DNA of 64,000 nucleotides, from positions 64,097,494 to 64,161,493 of the forward strand of contig NW_026947490.1 of NCBI RefSeq assembly GCF_034190915.1, written 5' to 3'. The notes below the pieces were generated by a model. The model did not search any database and was not told where the DNA came from. It saw only the letters and a program-made list of their open reading frames with translations. The DNA is from Cavia porcellus. Taxonomy: Eukaryota > Chordata > Mammalia > Rodentia > Caviidae. The position numbers were made by a program, and so were the translations under genes. Of the stretch, positions 48,817 to 60,101 are shown piece by piece (the first letter of the stretch is position 1; each line of letters starts with the position of its first letter).

Positions 48817-48843
48817 CACAGGCAGGCAGGCAGGCAGGCAGCA
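48817..48843 (-). repeat. (CCTG)n short repeat just inside intron 2
   Basis: The plus strand carries about six CAGG units. The transcribed RNA therefore has CCUG repeats 23 to 50 nt after the exon 2 donor, giving a tight run of YGCY motifs of the type bound by MBNL splicing factors. The repeat is directly visible; any splicing role is inferred. Confidence 0.85.
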
Positions 48844-48860
48844 GGACTGGTGCTCTAGGT

Positions 48861-51339
<2,479 letters not shown>

Positions 51340-51860
51340 TTGAGCAGAGATGTGTACACACGTTCTTAGCAGCATCAGCCACAACAGCTCAAAGGTGGAA
51401 GCAACACAAGTATCTGGGGATAGACAGACATCTAACAGACAGACAAAATACATTCTATTCATACAAAGGAATATCACTGATCCTTCCAAAGAAAATCAGT
51501 TCTGACAGACGCTACAACACGGATGAATCTTGAGGGTGTGGTGCTGGTTGAACTAAGCCAGTCACAAAAAGTCAAAATACAACACAAGGCCACTTAGGTG
51601 AAGTCCCTAGAGTAGTCAAATCTGGACACAGAAAGAGGACTGGTGGTTGCCAGGCACCGGAGGGAAGGGGAATGAGGAGTCCCTGTTAACTGGGGCAGAG
51701 TTTCTGCTTGATGGAAAAGTCCTGGAGACAGATGCTGGTGATGGTGGCACAGCAATTAAATACACTTACAACTCTGACCTGCACACTTTGGAGTGACTAA
51801 ATTGGTAACATTTATGGTATATCTCCACTACCACAAAAAATAAAATAAAAAAGATAAAAA
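51340..51860 (+). mobile_element. L1 LINE 3' end (L1M-like)
   Basis: 'caaaggtggaagcaacacaagtatctggggatagacagac', 'acaaaggaatatcactgatccttccaaag', 'gacagacgctacaacacggatgaatcttgagg', 'ggttgccaggcaccggagggaaggggaatgagg' and the end 'atatctccactaccacaaaaaataaaataaaaa' are in the exact order of an old mammalian L1 3' region with a poly(A) tail. Confidence 0.93.
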
Positions 51861-53274
51861 GTCTGTATGCATCTACTCCATGGCATTGCTTGAGAATGGA
51901 AACATAATGAATTGGCAAGCTTTTTCACTTGTAATCTCCCCAAAGAAAAGAGAAATCATGACTTACTTCAGGGTGCCAAGTGGCATGTGACACTTGGTAT
52001 TTATGAAGTGCTCTGGCATACATCAACTAATCCAATTCTTTCTGCAACCCCAGCACCCAAGAAGTTACAGTCAGCTGCACTTTCGACTGAGAATGCAGAA
52101 CTCAGCTGCAGATATAGTAGCGGGCAGAAAACAAAAGTGTGTTTCCCAGCTCTCAGAGGTCTTCTCAGTAGAGGATTCTGGAAGGATGCTGGCTGCTCCC
52201 ATGGAGCAGGGCTTCGAAGCCTGAAGGTGACAGTGTGAATAGGTCAGCCCTGTCCTGCCAGGAGAGCTGCTGTCACTTCTGAGAGTACAAGTCCACTGGC
52301 TTCATCACTTAACCAAACAATGCACCTCTCTCCCCTTGAAGCTTTCCTGAGACAGAGCACTCCCGTCTTAGGGAACACAGAATTAGCACAATCTGTTATT
52401 GTTCTTTCAATAAACAGAAATCACTTACAGACACTTTCCCTTTACAAAAAACCTAATTAAAAATATCAAAACCAAACCATAATGAAGAGTTCGGGTACTT
52501 TCAGAGGACACAGCCCAGGAATTGCATGTGTGAGAGAGAGAGAGGAGGTAGGAGAAGGTGAGGACAGAGGAAGGGAAGTGGCAGCGGGGCAGGAAGGACC
52601 AAAGAAAATGACCAGAGAGCTTATTTCTTAAGCCTTCAGACATGCAAGAAAATAAAGTCCAAAAAGCAGGGACAAGAGTGACAACGTTTCTAACATAAAA
52701 AGAAGTTGAGGCAGGTTGTGGAGCTGTAAAATCCAAGTACAATGCATATAAAACCAAATGGCAGGGCACTCGGTCAGCCAGCATGGTCCCACAGGCATCT
52801 GGATCTGGGGACGCCTGGCCCACTTGAGAACTGCCAAGTTTATCCTGCTCCGCTCTATCATCTCGCGCTACCCCCACTGGAGTGGAACCAGGCAGGTGTG
52901 CCCGGGATTTCCCAACGGCTAAGCAGCGGTGGCGTCTCCCCAGTGGACTTAGTGGTCTTCGTGTGACCTTTGATCGCCTCCCTCTGCTTCCTAAAACTCT
53001 CTTCCTGCTTCCACAACATGGCTGTCTCCTTCCACCCACTTCCCCCACCTTCAAGTATCAGTGACACCCCAGGTCTCACCCACACCGCCCTTCCTTCTGC
53101 TACCCTTCCCCTGAAAACCCTTGCTTTCTCTAGTTTCAGCTCCCAACTGCCCAGGATGATCCTCTCACCGCACCCTTCTCAGGCATGAAGCTCATCTTCC
53201 TACCCCTCCCAGGGCCTCTAATCTAGACAGGAGAGCACCACCGTGAAAAACTGCCTTCATTCAGGTTCTTCCAT
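51861..53274. other. Mostly unassigned sequence, possible MIR at 52000-52080
   Basis: The part with 'cacttggtatttatgaagtgctctggcatac' resembles a reversed MIR. The longest open frame on the minus strand near here (209 codons, 52425-53054) has no known domain and is not called a gene. Confidence 0.45.
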
Positions 53275-53300
53275 TCTGTCTGTCTGTCTGTCTGTCTCTC
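53275..53300 (+). repeat. (CTGT)n short repeat
   Basis: Six CTGT units followed by CTCTCTC. Confidence 0.93.
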
Positions 53301-53334
53301 TCCCCACTTCACTCCTGCCTTTCATTTTCATCAC

Positions 53335-53730
53335 CAAAGACAATCAGGTCTTCTGCTAAAATGACTCCCAAGGGTGTCCTAAGTATTTTGCCTCTGAACT
53401 ACCTGTGTCACCCTTCTGGTCCCTCTGTCTCAGCAAGCCCAGTGCCTCCCTGCTACCCTAGCTGCTCCCAGAAGTGCTTTCCTAAAACAAGGACCTGGCT
53501 GCGCCTGTGCTCTCACTGAAATCTGGGAGGCTTCAGTCTAAAGTGCCCTCCAGACCCGCCCTGACTAGCCCACTGTCCCCGCCCTGCACATCTCACCTCT
53601 AGTGCCCCAGCACTACAGGGCAGCTTGCCAAACACGTCTACATCCTTTCACATCACTGGCCTTCCTTCAAGTTCTGCCACCTGCCCGCTCCTTGAATGTC
53701 ACTGCTTTCTTTGTCCTATTGCTTGGCCAG
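53335..53730 (-). mobile_element. L2 LINE 3' region, minus strand
   Basis: 'tcaagttctgccacctgcccgctccttgaatgtcactgctttc' with 'ctccagacccgccctgactagccc' and 'gccccagcactacagggcagcttgcc' follow an L2-like order in reverse. Moderately convincing. Confidence 0.5.
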
Positions 53731-55234
53731 ATTCCACTTAGTTTGCTAAGGGCCCACATGGTATGTTTCCTTTTCTTGTAGGTTTGCTTGATTGCTTCTC
53801 TCCTGGACCACGAGAGCCATGGACCTTATGCTCCCACCACCCTCACATACACACACATATCTACATCGTATCTTTCCATGTCACCATAACTAACAGTAAT
53901 TGACAGCAACTGGTCCCCAAGAAATCTTCGATGATCCATGCCCATTGTGTGGGGCTCTCCTCTGATCTCTGTCTGGCTTCCCACACTTCTCCTGTGCTGC
54001 AAATGGAAAATGTAAGTAATAGTCACTAATAACCTCCCATTCAACACTGAGGAAACCGTGCTGGTGCTTTTCCTGCCTCAGTCCCTGGTCACTGTGTAAA
54101 CCTGTGCAGAAAAGACCTGCCAAGGTCCTTCTTGAGACACACAACTTCTTCAAGTCCTTCCTGATGTATGTGAGGCCCTGCACTTACAGACCCAAATGCT
54201 TAGGCAAAGTTCTACAGCTGAGATCACCCCTTCACGAGCAAATATATTCAATTCGTGAATTTCTATGATGTGATATTTCTCCCCATAAACTCTCATCCTG
54301 GTGAGAAGAGGTAGTAAAGAGAAAGATGTTTATACAGAAGACAAAATGTTATAAAATGCATAAGAATGAGAGAAATAAAATTCCAGTATCCTGAAAAACT
54401 GCATATTTTTTCTGCCTAACAAAACATTTATTTAAATTACAAAGAAAGTCATTATTCTATTTTTTAAAAAAGCAAATTCCTCTTGAAATGAAATCTCTGT
54501 GACAAATTACTAGAAAGGTCAGACAAAAAGTTATTCTTCAGATGTGAAATATTGTCTGCACCTGGAGATAAACTGCACAAATTGCAAAAGTTGAATCCTT
54601 CCCGCTTTGCTTCACATTTCACAGAAAATCAAATCATCACCTGGAGACTCTGATTTTAAATCAGGTACTCAGCAGAATCAATCAATCTTTTGAGAGCTGA
54701 ATTCCCAACCCTAAGAGAAATGTCACATTCCCTACTGACTAAAAAATTCTAAACAACTACTTAACGCTTTTAACTTCATCTACGATGGTTCTGAAAAAGG
54801 TCGTTTGGTTTTGCTTTAGTCAGTTTTAAGAGTGGAATGCTGGTATCCACACTCAGACCAGTTATGCAGCTGAGCAGCTGAATCATGACACACCCAGCCC
54901 TCCAAGAGTACTGGACCCCAGGCCCAGGTGGCCAAGGGGAGGCCAAAGCAAAGAAGGAGGCTAGGCTCTGGGACTGTCATCTCCAGTTCCTTGAGAAGGA
55001 AGGACCAACCCTTTGCAGGAGGGATACTGTGGCAAAATGCTGGCATGTAATGGTTTTGTGAACAACAGATAGACATGTACTTTCAGTTGTTTAAAAAAAA
55101 AAACCATTGAGCCATTCTAAGCATCTGAACTTCAGATCTGTAGCACTTATTGAGCTCGTACATCTGGTGCAAGCCAAGCCCAGAGATACTGAACTAACCC
55201 CTCTTCCAACTACCGGTCCTTCCTATTAAAAGTG
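53731..55234. other. Unassigned intronic sequence
   Basis: AT-rich between 54240 and 54800. Nothing recognised. Confidence 0.5.
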
Positions 55235-55375
55235 AAGTCGGGCTCACTGGCACAAACCTGTAGGCTCAGTTACTCAGAAGGCTGAGACAGGAACTGTAGC
55301 CTAGGGGTTAGGGCACAGCCTGAGCAACACAGGAAGACTTCACATCTTAAGGAGGAGAAAAGGAAAGAGGACAGG
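55235..55375 (+). mobile_element. B1-like SINE with purine-rich tail
   Basis: 'gggctcactggcacaaacctgtaggctcagttactcagaaggctgagacagga' and 'cctgagcaacacaggaagacttcacatctt' follow B1 order. An AGGA-rich tail extends to about 55390. Confidence 0.7.
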
Positions 55376-55434
55376 AGAAGGGAAGAAAAAAGACTATGTC
55401 TACAAAGGAAAAATCAGAAACCACACTCAGCCTC

Positions 55435-55715
55435 CAGCTGAGCACAGTGGTATACTTCTGTGATCCAGCATTTAGGGAGGCAGATGCACCTACCACACCT
55501 GGACAGGTTAGCAAGACCTTGTCTCAAAAATTAAAAGTAATGGGGCTGGGGGTTTAGCTCAGTGGCATAAGCGCCTGCCTTGCAAGCAGGCAGTTGTGAG
55601 TTTGATCCCCCCCCAAAAAAAAAAAAAATTAAAAGCAAGACAAAAAATAAAATTAAAGAGCTATACATGCAGCTTAGTGGTAGAGAGATGCTAGGTTCAA
55701 TCCCAGTACTACTGG
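55435..55715 (+). mobile_element. B1-dID dimeric SINE interrupted by an ID
   Basis: B1 half 55435-55525 ('gagcacagtggtatacttctgtgatccagcatttagggaggc...agcaagaccttgtctc'). The ID half resumes at about 55655 ('gagctatacatgcagcttagtggtag...ggttcaatcccagtact'). The A-rich linker between the halves received the ID described next. Confidence 0.85.
55541..55623 (+). mobile_element. Young ID SINE nested in the B1-dID linker
   Basis: Complete body: head TGGGGCTGGGGGTTTAGCTC, A box, anticodon arm CCTGC-CTTGCAA-GCAGG (55574-55590), B box GAGTTTGATCC and a poly(A) tail. It is flanked by AAAAATTAAAAGTAA (55526-55540) and AAAAATTAAAAGCAA (55624-55638), a 15-bp target duplication with one mismatch. Confidence 0.93.
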
Positions 55716-57619
55716 GGCTGGGGAATGGGGATTCTGTGGCTTCTGCTTTTCCAACTTTTAATATTTTTAATCTGAAGTTGTTAAGAACAAATCTCAAATA
55801 GCATATAAAAAGAGCAGTGCAAAGGCCAGCTGTTCTAAATGCACACCCTTTACAAATAAATTCCTTTCTCATGAAAGACCTGAATCACAAGAGGGAACAG
55901 GAGATTGGAGCCTCCAAACAATCTACTGTGACCTGCACGTTTGAGGAGCTTCAAATTGAACTGTGAAAAAGAATCCTTTAAAAGACTTGTCTGCCTTGTG
56001 ACAAGAATTGGGAATTCTGGGGCTGTCTTTCTGATTCACAACGGTACACTAAACCAACCATTTGGTAAAATTATATCCATCCCAAATTAGACCAAGAAAT
56101 CATCAGATGTGCTGGAATGAGGGGCCCTATTAGCTTAGAGTCAGCGATTATTGGCTCATTGCCTTTTCATGCCTTTTAGCCGTTCTACATGTGAATCAGA
56201 TTGATTGTGTTATTAACTTTATCAACAGCATTACCGCCAGCCCACTAGCATTATTGTACCTCACAACTGGGCCTCCACACCTTCCCCCTCAGGCCTTCGA
56301 CCATAAATCCAAAGGTTCTTTTCCACTAAGTATACAATTATCCCCAGGGTCTCACCAGGACAATATTAAGGAGCTGGTTTTCTTTTTTAAAGGGAAAAAA
56401 CCCAAACGGCAAAAATTAAAGCTGGTGACACTAGGCTTGAAACAATCTAAAAAATAGACAGGTGCCTTTTAAACTTGTTCCAGAGCACAATCAATTCTTC
56501 CAAAGGAAAAACCTGTCTGCTAACCCTGCCAATAATCTCACCGATCCCAGGGAATCCAAATGAGTAACAGCAGCAGCTTTCAGTACCAAATCCGGGCAAT
56601 TCTAGAAGCAACAACCTTTTTCTTCTGCTAGAACCTCCAGTTTTTACATCTTTTCTAATTTACACACCATTAGTGACATTCTATAGTACTAATTCAGCAC
56701 ACACAGAAAGGAAACTAAGCCCAATATAAAAAACCCAGTTTCACCAACCAAACACAGCAGAAAGAAAAGACCTGATTTCATATCCTTCCCAAATACATGT
56801 GTGGGCATGAACACTGGTATCCAATTTAGACAGAATGTCTAATCACTGAAGTGCATCCGTCACTTGGCAGTTATATAGTAAGCCATATGTTACGAAGCTC
56901 ATAAAAATGCTTCTGCTAAAGGTATTGACACAGTAGTTCCTAAAAAATAACCTATAACACAGGCTCTCATTAACTGGACCAGCTCAGATTAGGGACAGAC
57001 CCCTCATTTCAGTGTAGATGCTGAGGAGAAAGGAGGCTGTACTTGAAACACTTTTTCACTGAAAAATTGCTGTCTTTCTTCTCAAGTGGCAAATTCCACA
57101 ATGACAATCGCCTTTTGTAACAGCTTGGAGAACAATGACAAGGCATTCTTAACTATGCATAGGATTAGCCTGCTTTTTGCCCAGGTTGACTCTCAGGCTG
57201 AAGGAAATTCAAAAGCAAAAGGAGCAGGTCTGGGTTATGACAATGCTTGTCACTGGGGTAAGGCAGCTGCCACCGCCTATGACATCTTTGATTTCTGAAG
57301 GTTTTTCTGCAGCACTAAATCTTTACTGTTCATAGATTCACTGATCCAAATGCAGTAGACAAATACACTCCGAGTGAGTGCGTTCCACCACCTTAAAGCA
57401 CACGCTTCACCAGGCAGCACAGCCTCCACCCTGCACTTCTCTGACAGCCCCCATCCTTCCTGCCACAGTTGATATGGAACCAACAGGAGCCACTCACCCT
57501 TCTCTCACTACCCTAACAGACAGCATTTAGGGATGCCTGGTTTTTTGAGGTGGTGGCAGGTTAAAAGATTCAATTTTTTCTGTGTTACCTTGAACCCACA
57601 GCTAAAAAGGCCAGAAACA
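55716..57619. other. Unassigned intronic sequence
   Basis: No gene or repeat named. 56101-56240 is motif-dense (see findings). Confidence 0.5.
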
Positions 57620-57884
57620 CTCACTTGGGGTTTAGTGGTTAAAAGCCTGTAATCCCAGCACTCTTGCAAGCTGAGGCAGAAGGACGCAAGTTCAAGTCCA
57701 GCCTCAGCAACTTGGTGACACAATAAGATCCTGTCTCAAAAAGATGTTTAATGTCATAAGCGCCTGCCTGGCAAGCACATGGTCATGAGTTCAATCCCTG
57801 GTATGCTCCCCAAAAAGGTGTTTAACAGAGTTGAGGATATAAGTCAGTGTCAAGGTGTTGCATTCAAGCCTCAATACGGGGTGG
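57620..57884 (+). mobile_element. B1-dID dimeric SINE interrupted by an ID
   Basis: B1 half at 57620-57740 ('aaaagcctgtaatcccagcactcttgcaagctgaggcagaagg...gatcctgtctcaaaaa'). The ID half continues at 57826 ('agagttgaggatataagtcagtg...ttgcattcaagcctcaatac'). An ID copy sits in the linker. Confidence 0.85.
57752..57810 (+). mobile_element. 5'-truncated ID SINE nested in the B1-dID linker
   Basis: It starts within the A box ('tgtcataagcgcctgcctggcaagc') and keeps the B box 'gagttcaatccctgg'. Flanks CAAAAAGATGTTTAA (57737-57751) and CAAAAAGGTGTTTAA (57811-57825) are the target duplication with one mismatch. About 25 bases of the head are missing, so the copy could not be transcribed by its own promoter. 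Confidence 0.88.
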
Positions 57885-58438
57885 GGCGGGGGCACTGATA
57901 ACACTCAAAGGCCCATCAAGCGCAGGCTGCAGATGCCCTCGTGAGGACACCTGCACTCCAGTGACAGAGGTGACCTGGAGCCCCCAGGATATCGCCACTT
58001 TGCTCTTCAACTACACAGACCTTCTAGAGGTCACTTGTCACTGTGGTCTCTGTAGATCCCCTGTGTGAAGTGGATTTCTCCACCCCAAGGTGGCCCTACT
58101 GCACCCCCACTTCCTCACCCCCACCTTGTCTGGCAGACACTGGTGCCTTCCTTCTCCCTGAATGCTATAAAAACCCAGGGTCCTAACAGCAAAGGCACAA
58201 CCCCTTTGGCAGGAGCATCGCCATCCAACAATGGGCAAGACATAACCCCAATCTGTCCTGAGGTCACCCTCTCTTGCGGTGACCCACTTCCTGTCAACAC
58301 CATGAAAGGCACATTTTCATGCTTTCAGTGCAAGCATCTCAGCAAGAAAGTTCATGGAAAACTCTCTTAAGCTTCCCAAACATACATCAATATACACTTT
58401 AATTTTCTAAGCTCCCTCATTTAAAAAAAAACCCACAG

Positions 58439-58520
58439 CTAGGGATTTAGCTCAGTGGCATAAGTGCCTGCCTAGAAAGTACAAGGTCATGAGTTTGATC
58501 CCCACTACAAATTAAAAAAA
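58439..58520 (+). mobile_element. ID SINE with target duplication
   Basis: Body 'ctagggatttagctcagtggcataagtgcctgcctagaaagtacaaggtcatgagtttgatcccc' with an A-rich tail. Flanks ending in ACCCACAG (58431-58438 and again at 58527-58534), preceded by A runs, form the target duplication. The anticodon arm is decayed. Confidence 0.9.
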
Positions 58521-58699
58521 AAAAATACCCACAGAGTTCTCATGTACAATAACTGGTACATCAAAGAGACATTTGATTATATTTATATAAAGAAAATAGT
58601 ATCAACGTTCTGAAGTTGTTTTTTAAATCAGTGAAGGTTTGAAATAGTAAAGCACTGGGAGGATGTTATCTATCTATCTAATGATCTTATGTATGTATC

Positions 58700-58975
58700 A
58701 ATAGGGAACTGAGTAAGGCAATCTAACAATACAATGGAGAATTATATATCCACTTAGGATAAATAAGGTTTAGTGAACAACAGAAAAGCACACACTATTG
58801 TGGATACTACGCTCCCAGTTATATAAAACACTTAATTAATTAAGAACAACATTGATGCCTCTCGGTACAGGCCTGAGATAAGGCTCACTGGGAGGTTTAC
58901 TCTCTACCCATTTTATTTTGTGCATACATTTTTCCATTAAAAGTTAATAAAGCAGAGAAAATTTTTTAGAAAAAG
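58700..58975 (+). mobile_element. L1 LINE 3' fragment
   Basis: 'acaatggagaattatatatccacttaggataaataaggtttagtg', 'gcacacactattgtggatactacgctcccagttatataaaac' and the end 'aaaagttaataaagcagagaaaat' follow an old L1 3' UTR pattern. Confidence 0.6.
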
Positions 58976-59540
58976 AAACTAATCAATAATAATCTATGCA
59001 ACATTATTTTCTGGCTAATTAAGGCTTTGGGCTAGGTATTTTTATTGGATTGGCTAGTCAGCTTTGCCACATTGGTGAAATGTCACTAACAATTATTCTC
59101 CAGCCAAGTTCACCCTTTGTGCTATATAGATACCTCACCTAAATAGGGCTGGGATAAAGTAGTTAATGGGCCTTTAAACCTAGTTTACAATTAACCCAGA
59201 CACCTTCCTTCACTGGTGAAAAGACTCAGTAGCTTTTTGAAGAAACACTTTTCTTGATAGAGATCATTCATAAATAACACAGAGAGCATAAATAACTCTA
59301 GAGAGCTCATTCATGGAGAAGGGGAACAAATGGCCTTTGAGGATGATATTGTCTCAGCAGATAAAAATCACAGGGAAGGCAGAGGAAAGCAAGAAAGGCA
59401 AATTGATGGAAGCAGACTGTGTCCCAGGGCAAGCGATACACAAGTGAGTGTCAGGGACAACATGGTTAACAGAGCAAAGAACATACTATGGTGAGTCTGT
59501 GTGTATCTCATGTCAGTAACAGTCACAACACTGTAGAATC
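58976..59540. other. Unassigned unique sequence
   Basis: Repeat-free by eye and motif-rich at 58990-59215 (see findings). Confidence 0.5.
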
Positions 59541-59998
59541 TTGTGGTGGGCAGAAAAACGGTCCACTAAAGATGTCCATGTCCCAGTCCCTGGACCAGTG
59601 ATTATGTCACCTTACACAACAAAAGGGACTTTGCAGTGGTAATTAGAGGAAGGCGCTTATCTTGACTTCCCTGAGTAGATCCAGTATAATCACAAAAGTT
59701 CTTTTCAGAGGAAGACAGAAGGGTCAGAGTCAGAGAAGAGGACATGTCTACAGAAGCAGTGGTCAGAGTGATGCTGCTGCTGGCAGAGAGCCCAGAATAA
59801 AGAACATGGATGAGCTGCAGACTCTGGAAGAGACCACAGATGGGGTTCTCCAGTAGGGCTTCCAGAAGGCACAGTCTTTGTGCTATCTTGACGTCAGTCC
59901 TGGAAAAGTCACATTTGGATTTCTGATTAGAAACACATTATAATAAATTTATATTGTTCTAAGCCACTGAGTTTTGCTAACTTGTTAAAACAACAGTG
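59541..59998 (+). mobile_element. MLT1-type MaLR LTR
   Basis: It covers the consensus in order: 'ttgtggtgggcagaaaaacggtccac', 'gtgattatgtcaccttacacaacaaaagggactttgcagtggtaatta', 'gacagaagggtcagagtcagagaag', 'gcttccagaaggcacag' and 'ataataaatttatattgttctaagccactgagttttgc'. Near full length. Confidence 0.92.
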
Positions 59999-60025
59999 GG
60001 AAAAACTCTGTTATCATTGTTATTA

Positions 60026-60101
60026 TGATGCTGCTGCTGCTGCTGCTGCTGCTGTTGATACTGATGCTGATGATGCTGATACTGATAATGCTGATGATGT
60101 G
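60026..60101 (+). repeat. (CTG)8 and degenerate (CTGATG)n tract
   Basis: Eight pure CTG units at 60031-60054 are followed by 'ttgatactgatgctgatgatgctgata' units. In the CAMK1D transcript (minus strand) this reads CAG8. Confidence 0.95.

Noticed and set aside
52855..53000. CpG-containing stretch that might be a small CpG island or alternative promoter
   Set aside because: Only a handful of CpGs and no TATA, initiator or first-exon features. Too short to support.
52425..53054. 209-codon minus-strand open frame, second longest in the window
   Set aside because: Low-complexity start rich in Gly and Arg, no domain or signal recognised, overlapping frames on both strands, and location inside a CAMK1D intron. 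A chance frame is the simplest reading.
55541..55623. Possible tRNA-Ala gene
   Set aside because: The A box, anticodon arm and B box are tRNA-like, but the acceptor stem does not pair and a poly(A) tail with a target duplication shows that it is a SINE.
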